Below are positions 19,728 through 28,800 of a DNA stretch of 64,000 bases, one piece after another. The notes below the pieces were generated by a model. The model was not told where the DNA came from, ran no database searches, and saw only the letters and a list, made by a program, of their open reading frames with translations. The position numbers were made by a program, and so were the translations under genes. Every line of letters begins with the position of its first letter. The stretch's first letter is position 1. Origin of the DNA: Pseudomonas sp. (lineage in GTDB: Bacteria; Pseudomonadota; Gammaproteobacteria; Pseudomonadales; Pseudomonadaceae); contig NZ_JAUXMX010000046.1 of NCBI RefSeq assembly GCF_030683065.1, positions 62,001 to 126,000 of the forward strand, written 5' to 3'.

Positions 19728-20300
19728 ATGCGCAAACGCCCTCTGCACACCGCTATCCTCTGCGCCGTCGCATTTTACGCGGCGGCCACCCAGGCCAAGG
19801 TCGAGGTCGACGCCGCGCAGCAGCACAGCCTCGGGCAGGTGCTGGCCGCCAGGATCTCCGAGGACATCGCCCCCGGCGACTACGAAGCCCTGATCAAAGG
19901 CCTGCGTGCCAACCCCGGCAAATTCACCCGCAAGATCGTGCTGCTCGACAGTATCGGCGGCAGCGCCCCCGAAGCCATGCGCATCGGCCGCCTGCTGCGC
20001 GAAACCGGTTTCGAGGTCCTGGTGCCCACTGGCGGCGTCTGCCAGGGCAGCTGCATCTACCTGCTGGCCGCCGGCCACAAGAAGACCGTCAGCGGCCATG
20101 TCGGCCTGCACCGCCCCTACTTCCCTGCCGGCGATTCGGCTCGGGCGCAGGCCGCCCACCGGGGCCAGCACTACAGCCCGGCGGCCTATTTCCGCGAAAT
20201 GAATGTCTCCAGTCGCCTGGCGGACGAGATGCAGCGCATCACACCGCACCGGATGCGCGTGCTCTCGACCGAGGAGTTGCTAGGTTACGGACTGAATTGA
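19728..20300 (+). CDS. Predicted periplasmic ClpP-like protein (COG3904 type)
   Basis: This 190-residue protein has a signal peptide of about 23 residues (MRKRPLHTAILCAVAFYAAA, then TQA). The fold resembles the ClpP/crotonase core: IVLLDSIGGSAPEAMRIGRL corresponds to the SxGGS strand-turn of ClpP. VCQGSCIYLLAAG corresponds to the segment that bears the ClpP nucleophile Ser (here S within GSC), and GLHRPYF to the following His region. Members of this group are annotated as uncharacterised periplasmic proteins. Protease activity is not established, and a structural or hydrolase role is possible. Confidence 0.75.
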   Translation: MRKRPLHTAILCAVAFYAAATQAKVEVDAAQQHSLGQVLAARISEDIAPGDYEALIKGLRANPGKFTRKIVLLDSIGGSAPEAMRIGRLLRETGFEVLVPTGGVCQGSCIYLLAAGHKKTVSGHVGLHRPYFPAGDSARAQAAHRGQHYSPAAYFREMNVSSRLADEMQRITPHRMRVLSTEELLGYGLN

Positions 20301-20422
20301 CTCTGCTCGCGTTCAGGCAGCCCAGGCTGCCATGGGTGGAAAGGCGTTGCGGCTTCCCCGAACTGGTTGCGCACGTTCACGACCGACCGCAACTGACCCC
20401 ATCCGCCCGTCGTGATAGGCGG

Positions 20423-20521
20423 CTATCGGCTAGGAGCGGTCATTACGGTATGCCTGAAAAAGCAGGAGCGATTCACTTCGAGGAACTCTTGCATTTCCAC
20501 GGCCCATCTTATCGGGCCCAT
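20423..20521 (-). CDS. Small ORF (32 codons) after ilvD, possible transposase N-terminus remnant
   Basis: AAGGAG lies 6 bases before an ATG that opens a 32-codon frame starting MGPIRWAVEMQEFLEV. After this the sequence looks like ordinary intergenic DNA of this genome. The start faintly resembles the first residues of some ISNCY-type transposases, but the similarity is too short to prove. It may equally be a chance ORF. It lies at the left margin of the accessory block. Confidence 0.25.
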   Translation of the reverse strand: MGPIRWAVEMQEFLEVNRSCFFRHTVMTAPSR

Positions 20522-20562
20522 AAACGCTCCTTTTCATTTGTCTCAATCGCCAATTGCTCGGC

Positions 20563-22242
20563 CTACTTGTCGGTAACGGCTCCTTCCGCGGCGCTGGACA
20601 CCAGCTTTGCGTACTTGGCCAGCACACCTCGTGTATAGAGCGGGGCCGGTTGTGTCCAACGCGCACGGCGCTCGGCGAGAACGGCATCGGACACCGCAAC
20701 GTGGATCTCGTGGGTTTCGGCATCGATAGTAATCCCATCGCCGTTTTCAATCAGTGCAATCGGGCCGCCATCAAAAGCTTCCGGCGTGATGTGACCGACC
20801 ACAAAACCGTGCGAGCCACCGGAGAAGCGGCCGTCGGTGATAAGTGCGACGTCCTTACCCAGTCCCTTACCCATGACTGCCGAGGTCGGCGAGAGCATTT
20901 CGCGCATGCCTGGCCCTCCCTTAGGGCCTTCGTAACGGATCACGATGACATCGCCCGCGACTACTTCGCCATAGAGGATGCCGGCCAGTGCCTCTTCCTC
21001 TCGGTTGTAGACGCGTGCTGTACCTTTGAAGCGCAGACCTTCCTTGCCGGTAATCTTGGCGACTGAGCCGGTCGGCGCGAGGTTGCCGTGCAGGATGACC
21101 AGGTGCGAGTCTTTCTTGATCGGCTGGTCGAAGGGTCGAATGATGTCTTGGCCGGCTGGATAGTCGGCGACGTTGGCCAGGTTTTCGGCCAGCGTATTGC
21201 CCGTCACGGTGAGCACGTCGCCGTGCAGCAGGCCGGCGTCGAGCATGCGCTTCATCAGCGGCTGGATACCACCGATGGCAACCAGTTCGGACATCATGTA
21301 CTTGCCGCTGGGGCGCAGGTCGGCCAGCACCGGTGTGGTCTTGCCAATGCTGGTGAAGTCTTCTAGCGTCAACGGCACATCCACGGCATGGGCCATGGCC
21401 AGCAAGTGCAGCACGCCGTTGGTGGAGCCGGCCAGCGCAATGATGACGCGGACGGCGTTCTCGAAGGCTTTACGCGTCATGATGTCGCGCGGTTTGATGT
21501 CGAGCGCGATCAACTCCAGCACTTGCTGACCGGCCCGGAAAGAGTCCGAGGCCTTGTCGCTGGAGATGGCATCCTGTGCTGAGGAGCCCGGCAGCGACAT
21601 GCCCATGGCCTCAATGGCCGAGGCCATGGTGTTGGCAGTGTACATGCCACCGCAGGAGCCCGGCCCCGGTATTGCGGTCTCTTCGATGTGTTTAAGCTGG
21701 ATCAGGTCGAGTTCGCCCTTGGCCTGCTGACCCACCGCCTCGAACACCGAGATAATGTCGGTGTGGCCGCTGCCGGGCTTGATGGTGCCGCCATAAACGA
21801 AGATTGCCGGACGGTTCAGTCGCGCCATGCCGATAAGGCAGCCGGGCATGTTCTTGTCGCAGCCCCCAACGGCGACGAGGCCGTCGAAACCTTGGCAGCC
21901 GACCACTGTTTCGATGGAGTCAGCGATGACCTCACGCGACACCAGCGAATACTTCATGCCCTCGGTGCCGTTGGCGATGCCGTCGGAAACGGTGATGGTG
22001 TTGAAGATGACCGCCTTGCCCCCCGCCGTATTGGCACCTTTTTCGGCCTCTTCCGCGAGCTTATTGATGTGCATATTGCAGGGGGTGACATTGGCCCACG
22101 TCGAGGCGATACCGACCTGCGGCTTGTTGAAGTCCTCGTCGGTGAAACCAACCGCGCGCAACATGGCACGGGCGGGGGTCGACTCGATACCATCCACCAC
22201 GAGGGAGGAATACTTGCGCATACGTTCAGTGATCTCAGTCAT
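20563..22242 (-). CDS. ilvD: Dihydroxy-acid dehydratase, short (about 560-residue) type
   Basis: This 559-residue enzyme would dehydrate 2,3-dihydroxy acids in valine/isoleucine synthesis, using an Fe-S cluster. Cluster-ligand motifs are [10 protein letters not shown] at about residue 120 and [15 protein letters not shown] at about residue 190. [16 protein letters not shown] lies near the C-terminus. It differs strongly from the usual pseudomonad IlvD (about 612 residues, starting with a PDYRSKTSTHG-like sequence). It matches the shorter IlvD class known from other phyla and betaproteobacteria. Together with its setting in the TerC/HPF block this suggests a horizontally gained second copy, or a relative acting on sugar acids. 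Upstream gap to terC is 220 bp. Confidence 0.9.
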   Translation of the reverse strand: MTEITERMRKYSSLVVDGIESTPARAMLRAVGFTDEDFNKPQVGIASTWANVTPCNMHINKLAEEAEKGANTAGGKAVIFNTITVSDGIANGTEGMKYSLVSREVIADSIETVVGCQGFDGLVAVGGCDKNMPGCLIGMARLNRPAIFVYGGTIKPGSGHTDIISVFEAVGQQAKGELDLIQLKHIEETAIPGPGSCGGMYTANTMASAIEAMGMSLPGSSAQDAISSDKASDSFRAGQQVLELIALDIKPRDIMTRKAFENAVRVIIALAGSTNGVLHLLAMAHAVDVPLTLEDFTSIGKTTPVLADLRPSGKYMMSELVAIGGIQPLMKRMLDAGLLHGDVLTVTGNTLAENLANVADYPAGQDIIRPFDQPIKKDSHLVILHGNLAPTGSVAKITGKEGLRFKGTARVYNREEEALAGILYGEVVAGDVIVIRYEGPKGGPGMREMLSPTSAVMGKGLGKDVALITDGRFSGGSHGFVVGHITPEAFDGGPIALIENGDGITIDAETHEIHVAVSDAVLAERRARWTQPAPLYTRGVLAKYAKLVSSAAEGAVTDK

Positions 22243-22251
22243 CTTAAATTC

Positions 22252-22410
22252 TCAAAGTAGCTTTCGCGAGCGTACATGCGTGCCGCGCTGGGTCAACAAG
22301 TGGCCCAAGATTGTCTCGATAGATGCATTGCCAGCACCCGTGTAGGCACCAGCAACGAGCACGCCCTGCATCATGAGGCTCCCATCTGCGCTGTTTCGAT
22401 GAGTTTCCAC
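22252..22410 (-). CDS. Small hypothetical ORF (52 codons) between terC and ilvD
   Basis: A GTG start with AGGAAGG about 6 bases upstream opens a 52-codon frame. Its sequence looks protein-like, with GVLVAGAYTGAGNASIETIL and ending THVRSRKLL. It ends 10 bp before the ilvD ATG. No family was recognised. It may be a truncated gene left by the rearrangement that built this block, or a small protein. Confidence 0.3.
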   Translation of the reverse strand: METHRNSADGSLMMQGVLVAGAYTGAGNASIETILGHLLTQRGTHVRSRKLL

Positions 22411-22462
22411 GCAATCCTTCCTCCAGCGCTGGCCCCATTAGAGCTGGTGGGCAGAGTGCATC

Positions 22463-23437
22463 TCAGTTTGCTCTGCGCGTGGCGATCAAACTGGCAATTA
22501 CGCTCGAGCCAATCAAGATAGCGACGATGGCGAGCGAAGCCTGCACCGGTACGTGATACCAGGGCGCGATCAGCATCTTGGCACCGATGAAGGTGAGTAC
22601 CATGGCCAGGCCGTATTTCAGCAGATGGAAACGGTCCGCCACGTCAGCCAGCAGGAAATACAGCGCGCGCAGGCCCATGATGGCGAAGATGTTGGAGGTG
22701 AAGACGATGAAGGGGTCGGTGGTGATGGCGAAAATGGCCGGAATGGAGTCCACCGCGAACACCAGGTCGGTGACCTCGATCATAATCAGCACCAGAAATA
22801 GTGGCGTGAAATAGCGCACGCCATTCTTTTTTACGCTGAATTTCTCGCCGTGATAGTCCTCGGTGATGCGCAGATGTCGGCGTGCGAATTTTAGTACCGG
22901 GTTCTGTTCTAGGTCGGGCGTCTTTTCCGCCATGACCAGCATGCGTATGCCGGTGACCACCAGAAAGGCACCGAAGATATAGAGTACCCAGGAATATTCG
23001 CGCACCACCCAAGCCCCGGCGAGGATCATTATCGCGCGCAAGACGATGGCGCCAAGCACGCCGTAGATGAGCACCCGACGCTGGTATTCGGCTGGGATGT
23101 GGAAGGCCGTGAAGATCAGCAGGAAGACAAACACGTTGTCCACCGACAGCGATTTCTCGATCAGATAACCGGTGAAAAACTCCAGAGCCTTCTGGTCGGC
23201 GACTTCCGGACCCACTGTGCCGCTGAGATACCACCACAGGCCGGCGTTGAAGGCGAGCGCCAGGCTAAACCAGGCCAGCGACCATAGCCCCGCCTCCTTA
23301 ACGCTCACTTTGTGCACCTTGTTGCCGCCGAACACGAACAGGTCCAGCACCAGCATGATCAGAACGAAAGCGATAAATGCGGCCCACATCCAGGGTTCGC
23401 CGATGGAGATAATGGGGCTCGCATCAATGAGGCTCAT
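22463..23437 (-). CDS. TerC/Alx-family integral membrane protein
   Basis: This 324-residue protein has about nine hydrophobic segments and the TerC core: GYLIEKSLSVDNVFVFLLIF and MIEVTDLVFAVDSIPAIFAI, whose acidic residues lie within membrane spans. The layout is that of Alx/YgjT, linked to manganese export and alkaline or tellurite stress in other bacteria. AAGGAC lies 6 bases before the ATG. The 63-bp leader is too short for the pH/Mn-responsive riboswitch that precedes alx in enterics. The divergent NhaR-type regulator supports a cation or pH stress role. Confidence 0.9.
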   Translation of the reverse strand: MSLIDASPIISIGEPWMWAAFIAFVLIMLVLDLFVFGGNKVHKVSVKEAGLWSLAWFSLALAFNAGLWWYLSGTVGPEVADQKALEFFTGYLIEKSLSVDNVFVFLLIFTAFHIPAEYQRRVLIYGVLGAIVLRAIMILAGAWVVREYSWVLYIFGAFLVVTGIRMLVMAEKTPDLEQNPVLKFARRHLRITEDYHGEKFSVKKNGVRYFTPLFLVLIMIEVTDLVFAVDSIPAIFAITTDPFIVFTSNIFAIMGLRALYFLLADVADRFHLLKYGLAMVLTFIGAKMLIAPWYHVPVQASLAIVAILIGSSVIASLIATRRAN

Positions 23438-23500
23438 ATAAAAGTCCTTGGTTGTTATTCAAAGCTGGGCTTGCGCGCATCGCATCGAACGCCTCAAAAA

Positions 23501-24124
23501 TCACGGCGACGACAGTTTCAAACGAATCACTACCTGATCACCTTGGTGGCGCAGCAAAGACAGGTCGACGGACTCCGCGTCACGATTGAAGCGGTGTTGC
23601 TCGCCCTCGGTGGTGGCAGAGATCACCTCGTGGGCATAGTTCTCCGCAGCGAAGCCATGGACGTAGTGCGCCAGAACCGCTGCGAATGCTGCGCTGCCGG
23701 CGTAACGCACCTCGACGATTTCCCCTTCGCGCACAAAGTAGCTGCGCACTAAGCCGGGGAAGCGCGGCACCGGCCCGACATCACTGCCACTGACGTCGTT
23801 CGCCGGTAGATCCACGACTAACCCCGGCAACCACTTGCCTGCCTGCTCCTTCACCCCTGCCGGCATCCACTGTTCGGTCTGCTCGCGCAGCCCTGGCGCT
23901 ACCTGTTCGACCTGTGTCATAGCCTCGCCGGCGAAACGTTTGCCCGCGTCTGAAGCGGTTGCTACATGACCCCATAGCCAGGACAGAACCGCAATGCCGG
24001 CCCAGACCAGTAGACCGATGAAAGCAAGTACCGCAGCCCCTAGCATCAGCCAAGTGCGCACGCGTATTTGTTTAAACATCGATGTTGCGTGTGCCAGAAA
24101 CCCGTGCCTACGAACGCTATTCAT
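23501..24124 (-). CDS. Membrane-anchored protein of unknown function
   Basis: This 207-residue protein was not recognised. It has a basic N-terminus, one strong membrane span at about residues 22-46 (rich in Leu/Val/Ile/Trp), then a region predicted to be helical and amphipathic (VEQVAPGLREQTEQWMP). A soluble C-terminal domain follows, containing VREGEIVEVRYAGSAAFAAV and VDLSLLRHQGDQVVIRLKL. GAGGTTGAT precedes the ATG at 24124, one base after the HPF stop, so the two are co-translated. The single span suggests an inner-membrane protein with its bulk in the periplasm; the topology is inferred. Confidence 0.75.
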   Translation of the reverse strand: MNSVRRHGFLAHATSMFKQIRVRTWLMLGAAVLAFIGLLVWAGIAVLSWLWGHVATASDAGKRFAGEAMTQVEQVAPGLREQTEQWMPAGVKEQAGKWLPGLVVDLPANDVSGSDVGPVPRFPGLVRSYFVREGEIVEVRYAGSAAFAAVLAHYVHGFAAENYAHEVISATTEGEQHRFNRDAESVDLSLLRHQGDQVVIRLKLSSP

Positions 24125-24125
24125 A

Positions 24126-24446
24126 TCAACCTCGCTGAAATTGGCTATTGAGATGACCGTGTAGGCGCTGCCGCTCCAGCGTTCGCCCAGCACGGTCCAC
24201 TGCGCGATTGATCGCGACATGGATGTCCGCTTCAGTGTCTTCGATGAAAATATCGGGCCGGCCCTCGACGCGGATATGGAGGTGACAGTGCAGGGCCGCC
24301 CCAGTGCTGCCCACGCTGGACAGGCAGACGGTGATCCGCAGCTCCCGAGCCTGAAAGCGACTCAGGGCGAACTGCAAACGCCGCTCTATATGGGTACGCA
24401 ACGTCTCAGACAACATGAGCTCACGAGTCTGGATGTCGATCTGCAT
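24126..24446 (-). CDS. Short HPF/RaiA-family ribosome-associated protein
   Basis: This 106-residue protein is of the sigma-54-modulation/YfiA-like family, which binds the 30S decoding site and stabilises idle ribosomes. It starts MQIDIQTRELMLSETLRTHI and continues with a positively charged helix ERRLQFALSRFQARELRI, then VEGRPDIFIEDTEADIHVAI. The long-HPF C-terminal dimerisation domain is absent. GGAGAGGGG precedes the ATG. The housekeeping hpf of pseudomonads lies next to rpoN and ptsN, so this is an extra copy in a stress block. Its N-terminus is more divergent than that of canonical HPF. Confidence 0.85.
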   Translation of the reverse strand: MQIDIQTRELMLSETLRTHIERRLQFALSRFQARELRITVCLSSVGSTGAALHCHLHIRVEGRPDIFIEDTEADIHVAINRAVDRAGRTLERQRLHGHLNSQFQRG

Positions 24447-24507
24447 CCCCCTCTCCTTTAGCCCTAACTCAGGTTTCAAAGGTCAATCCTAAGTTTGCTT
24501 CTGCATC

Positions 24508-24527
24508 AAGAAAAGCAGATTATTCTT
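24508..24527. promoter_or_regulatory. AAGAA-N10-TTCTT dyad in the divergent nhaR/HPF promoter region
   Basis: The 5-bp perfect inverted repeat lies in an AT-rich patch midway between the divergent genes. LysR regulators normally bind such intergenic dyads and autoregulate. The 10-bp spacer is close to the LysR geometry. The evidence is positional only. Confidence 0.4.
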
Positions 24528-24569
24528 TATGATTACATCGGTACAGACTGATAGCGAGCCTCACTGCCC

Positions 24570-25481
24570 ATGCTCAATTACAAACAGCTTTACTATTTTT
24601 GGAACGTCGCCAAGGCTGGAAGCATCACGCGTGCAGCCGAACGACTGCATCTCACCCCCCAAACGATTAGTGGCCAGCTCGCTGAGCTAGAGCGGGCATT
24701 GACCACGGATTTGTTCCGCCGTGTCGGTAGGCGCCTCGAGCTGACGTCTGCGGGAAAACTGGCGCTGTCCCATGCCGACGAGATATTCCAGATAGGTAAC
24801 GAGCTCGAACAATCGTTACGCAGTGGGGCCACCAGTGGGGAGCTGTCGTTTCGGGTGGGGGTTGCCGACGCGGTGCCAAAAACACTCGCTTATCAGCTGT
24901 TGGCGCCGGCAATGGCGTTAGCTGAGTCCGTGCGCCTCATATGCTACGAGGACAAGTTAGAGCGACTGTTCGCAGAGCTGGCCATTCACCAACTCGACTT
25001 GGTGATTTCGGATCGGCCGCTGCCCTCCGAATTGGGGGTGAAAGGCTACAACCACGCGCTGGGGCAATGTGCCATCGCCTTTTATGCGGTGCCGGAATTG
25101 GCCGCGCGCTACCGGTCGGATTTTCCACGGTCTCTGGACGGTGCCCCTTTTTTACTGCCTGGAGATAAGGCGGCGGTTCAGGCACCGTTGATGCGCTGGT
25201 TCAGCGAGCACCAGATCCAGCCACGCATCGTCGGTAAATTTGACGACAGCGCACTAATGAAAGCCTTCGGTAAGGCCGGTGTGGGCATCTTCCCTGCGCC
25301 AATAATACTGAGCGATGACATTAGGGGGCAATATGGGGCCGAGGTTATTGGCTGCGCCCATGAGGTCATGCTGCGCTACTACGCAATCTCCATCGAGCGC
25401 AGGCTTACCCATCCCGCCGTCGTGGCGGTTAGCGAGGCGGCGAAAAAATCCTTGTTCAACGAAGCAGAACCTATTCGGTAG
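24570..25481 (+). CDS. nhaR: NhaR-type LysR-family transcriptional activator
   Basis: This 303-residue protein has an N-terminal winged helix (MLNYKQLYYFWNVAKAGSI, TRAAERLHLTPQTISGQL) that is characteristic of NhaR, in which LYYFW replaces the usual LR-F sequence. The effector domain contains LICYEDKLERLFAELAIHQL and DLVISDRP. NhaR in E. coli responds to Na+ and activates nhaA and osmC. No antiporter gene is next to it here, so its likely targets are the divergent HPF-membrane protein-terC-ilvD genes. Confidence 0.88.
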   Translation: MLNYKQLYYFWNVAKAGSITRAAERLHLTPQTISGQLAELERALTTDLFRRVGRRLELTSAGKLALSHADEIFQIGNELEQSLRSGATSGELSFRVGVADAVPKTLAYQLLAPAMALAESVRLICYEDKLERLFAELAIHQLDLVISDRPLPSELGVKGYNHALGQCAIAFYAVPELAARYRSDFPRSLDGAPFLLPGDKAAVQAPLMRWFSEHQIQPRIVGKFDDSALMKAFGKAGVGIFPAPIILSDDIRGQYGAEVIGCAHEVMLRYYAISIERRLTHPAVVAVSEAAKKSLFNEAEPIR

Positions 25482-25899
25482 CGTAGTGTTCTTTGGGCAG
25501 GTGTTCGCTACGTTGGTGTCTCAGAATGAGCCTCTAAAGGCCCAGGCTTGAGTTAAGAATGAAGATATCAGCTTTGTTCGCCCAGGGCAGGTAGTGAAAC
25601 TCAAGTTGAATTGCCTACGTTTTGTAGACAGCGTGAGTGACCGCTTCCGACCCATAGCGGTCGGTGGCGCGAGGCAATAAATGGCCGTTTTCTGCCCGCC
25701 TAAACAGGCAGCAACGGATCAATTGCTGCCGCAAATGACCGAAACCGCCCGGCGATGAATAATCCGAGTCAAGCGCACAGCGCAGTTGGTGGCTGAGTCA
25801 CCTTCAGGGGCTTCAGCCCATCTGCTTGTCCGCCAGGAAGTCGCTGAATGGGCGCCGTTGCGAGGCCGCAGCAGCAGGCGAGAGTTTTTTCACACGCTC
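25482..25899. other. Non-coding gap with a degenerate flank motif
   Basis: No ORF with a ribosome binding site or recognisable domain was found. The segment 25638-25662 (starting TGACCGCTTCCG) resembles, in inverted orientation, 20418-20442 at the other side of the accessory block. The hrpA gene ends at 25900 and no clear terminator for either side was seen. Confidence 0.4.
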
Positions 25900-28800
25900 T
25901 CAGCCTTCGACCTGGCTCCATTGCTTGGAAAGGCGCTTGTCCGATACCGCCAGCTTGGTGCCGAGCTGCTGGGCGAACAGCGACACCCGGTATTCCTCGA
26001 GCATCCAGCGATACTGGGTCAGCTGCGGGTCACGCTTGCCTTCCTTGCGGTGTTTGCCCAAGCGCGCCTGGTACTGCTCCCAGTAGCCGGCCAGCTCGCC
26101 GCTCCAGACCCGATCGCGTTGCAGTTGGCCGCCGATCTTGTCCAGGCGCTGTTCGATGGCTTTCAGGTAACGCGGCAGCTCCTTGAGCCATTCGCCCGGG
26201 GTTTCGCGGACGAACCCGGGGTAGACCAGGTTGCCCAGCTGCAGCTTGATGTCGTTCAGGGCGATGGCCTGGGCCAGGTCGATCTTGCCCTTGAAGCGCT
26301 TCTGCAGGCTGTGCCAGAGCTTGAGAATCTCCAGGGTCAATTTGCCCAGGCGCTCGGCGTGACTGCTCCAGTCGCCGCGCTTCTTCTCGGCCAGGGTCGC
26401 CAGAGCGACGCCATCGCGGGGCAGCGTGGCTTCGCCGTCAAGAATGCAGCTGTCCAGGCTGGCCAACAGGATGTCTTCGACCAGCGCCTCGACCCGACCC
26501 AGGTCACGGTGCAACAGGCTCAGTTCGGTCAGCCCCGGCAGCTTGCCGCGCAAAAATTTAGCCGGCTCAGCCAGCTGTTGCAGCAGTAGACGCTGCAAGG
26601 CGCGGCGGTGCTGGAATTCGGCTTCGGCCTGGGTCGGGAAGCGGCCTTCCTTGACCGTACCGCTCTCCTCCACCAGCGCCGGATAAACGGTCATCGACAG
26701 GCCGGCAATCTGCTGCTGGGTTTTTTCGGCCACGGCGACGAAGGCTTTGGCCTCGACCGATTTCTGACTCTTCTCGGTCTGCGGCAAGGCTAGTGCAGCC
26801 TGGCTGGCTTCGGCGAAGCGCGCGCACAGCTCGGCCAGGTCGCGGCCCTCACCGAGCAGCTTGCCGTGGGTGTCGACCACCTCCAGGTTCATCTTCAGGT
26901 GACTGTCGAGCTGAGCTTCGGCCTCGACCCAGGCCTCCTCGCTCACCCGCACCCCGGTCATGCGCTGCAGTTCACGACCGAGGGCGGCGGACAGACTGCC
27001 CTCGCCGACGCTCAACTTGCTCAGCGCGGCGCCAATGAAATCCGGCACCGGCACGAAGTTCTTGCGCAGGGCCTTGGGCAGGTTACGCACCAAGGCAATA
27101 CACTTGGCTTCCAGCAGGCCGGGCACCAGCCATTGCAGGCGCTCGGCAGGCAGTTGCGGCAGCAACGGCGCTGGCACGCGCAGGGTGACGCCGTCGCGCA
27201 GGTGGTTGGGCTCGAAGTGGTAGCTCAGCGGCAGGGTCAGTTCACCTAACCGCAGGGTGTCCGGATACTGCGCGGCGGTGATTTCCTTGGCATCGCGGGC
27301 CAGCACGTCTTCTTCGCGCATGATCAGCAGTTGCGGGTCTTTCTGGCTCTCGAGTTTGTACCAGCTGTCGAAGGTCGCAGCCTGGTGGATCTCCGCCGGC
27401 AAGCGCGCGGCGTAATAGTCGAACAGGGTTTCCTCGTCGGCGAGAATGTCACGCCGACGGGCCTTGGCCTCCAGCTCGTCGAGCTGCTCCAGCAACTTGC
27501 GGTTAGCGCTCAGGCATTTGGCCCGGGAGAGGATTTCACCACCGACCAGACCCTCGCGAATGAACAGCTCGCGCGAGACCACAGGGTCGATCGGGCCGTA
27601 ATGCACCGGCCGGCGACCGACCACAATCAGGCCGTAGAGGCTTATCTGCTCAAAGGCCACCACCTGGCCGCGCTTCTTCTCCCAATGCGGTTCCAGGTGG
27701 TTCTTCTTGATCAGGTGCGGCGCCAGCGGCTCGATCCAGTCCGGCTCGATTTTGGCCACCATACGGGCAAACAGCTTGGTGGTCTCGACCAGTTCGGAGG
27801 CCATGATCCAGGTGGGCTTCTTGCGCCCGATCACGCTCGATGGGTGCACCCAGAAACGCCGTTGGCGTGCGCCGAGGAAGTCGCCGTCCTCGGTCTTCTG
27901 GCCGATCTGACTGAGCAGCCCGGAGAGGATCGCCTTGTGCACCGCGGCGTAGCCCTGGGCGCGTTGCGCGGCCTCGTCCTTGTCCTTGTCGATGCCATTC
28001 GCCGGGGCGATCGCCTGCTGCGCCGAACCGCCTTTCGTAGGATGGCGTTGAGCGGAGCGATACCCATCAGCGTTGCCGTTACCTTCGGCGAGCTTCAGCT
28101 CACGGGCAATCAGCACCAGCTGGCGGTGCGCATCGCGCCATTCGCGCAGGCGCAGGTAATTGAGGAAATTCTTCCGGCACCAGCTGCGCAACGCGCCGGA
28201 ACCGAGGGCCTGGCGCTGCTCCTCGAAGCCACGCCACAGGTTGATCAACGCGGCGAAGTCGGAATCCACGTCCTTCCACTGCGCGTGGGCCTGGTCGGCG
28301 GCCTGCTGGCGGTCCGAAGGTCGCTCACGCGGGTCCTGCACCGACAGGCTGCTGGCGATGATCAAGACTTCTTCGAGACTGCCCTGGCTGGCGCCTTCCA
28401 GCACCATGCGCCCGAGCCGCGGGTCCACTGGCAGGCGCGCCAGTTGGCGACCCAGCGCGGTCAATTGGCCTTCGCGGTTGACCGCCGAGAGTTCCTGCAA
28501 CAGGTTGAAGCCGTCGCTGATGGCCTTGCCGTCCGGCGGTTCGATAAAGGGGAAATCCTCGATCTCGCCCAGGCGCAGATGCAGCATCTGCAGGATCACC
28601 GCCGCCAGGTTGGTGCGCAGAATTTCAGGATCGGTGAAGGCTGGCCGGCCGTTGAAGTCTTCCTCGCTGAACAGGCGCACGCAGATACCTGGTTCCACGC
28701 GTCCGCAGCGGCCCTTGCGCTGATTGGCACTGGCCTGGGACACGGCCTCGATCGGCAGGCGCTGGACCTTGGCGCGGTAGCTGTAGCGGCTGATCCGCGC

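Noticed and set aside
19175..20638. 487-codon ORF overlapping the GST remnant and the ClpP-like gene
   Set aside because: It is Arg/Pro-rich out-of-frame translation through a known coding region and a repeat.
22463..23500. Alx-type pH/Mn riboswitch upstream of terC
   Set aside because: Only 63 bp separate terC from the upstream gene and no long structured leader is visible.
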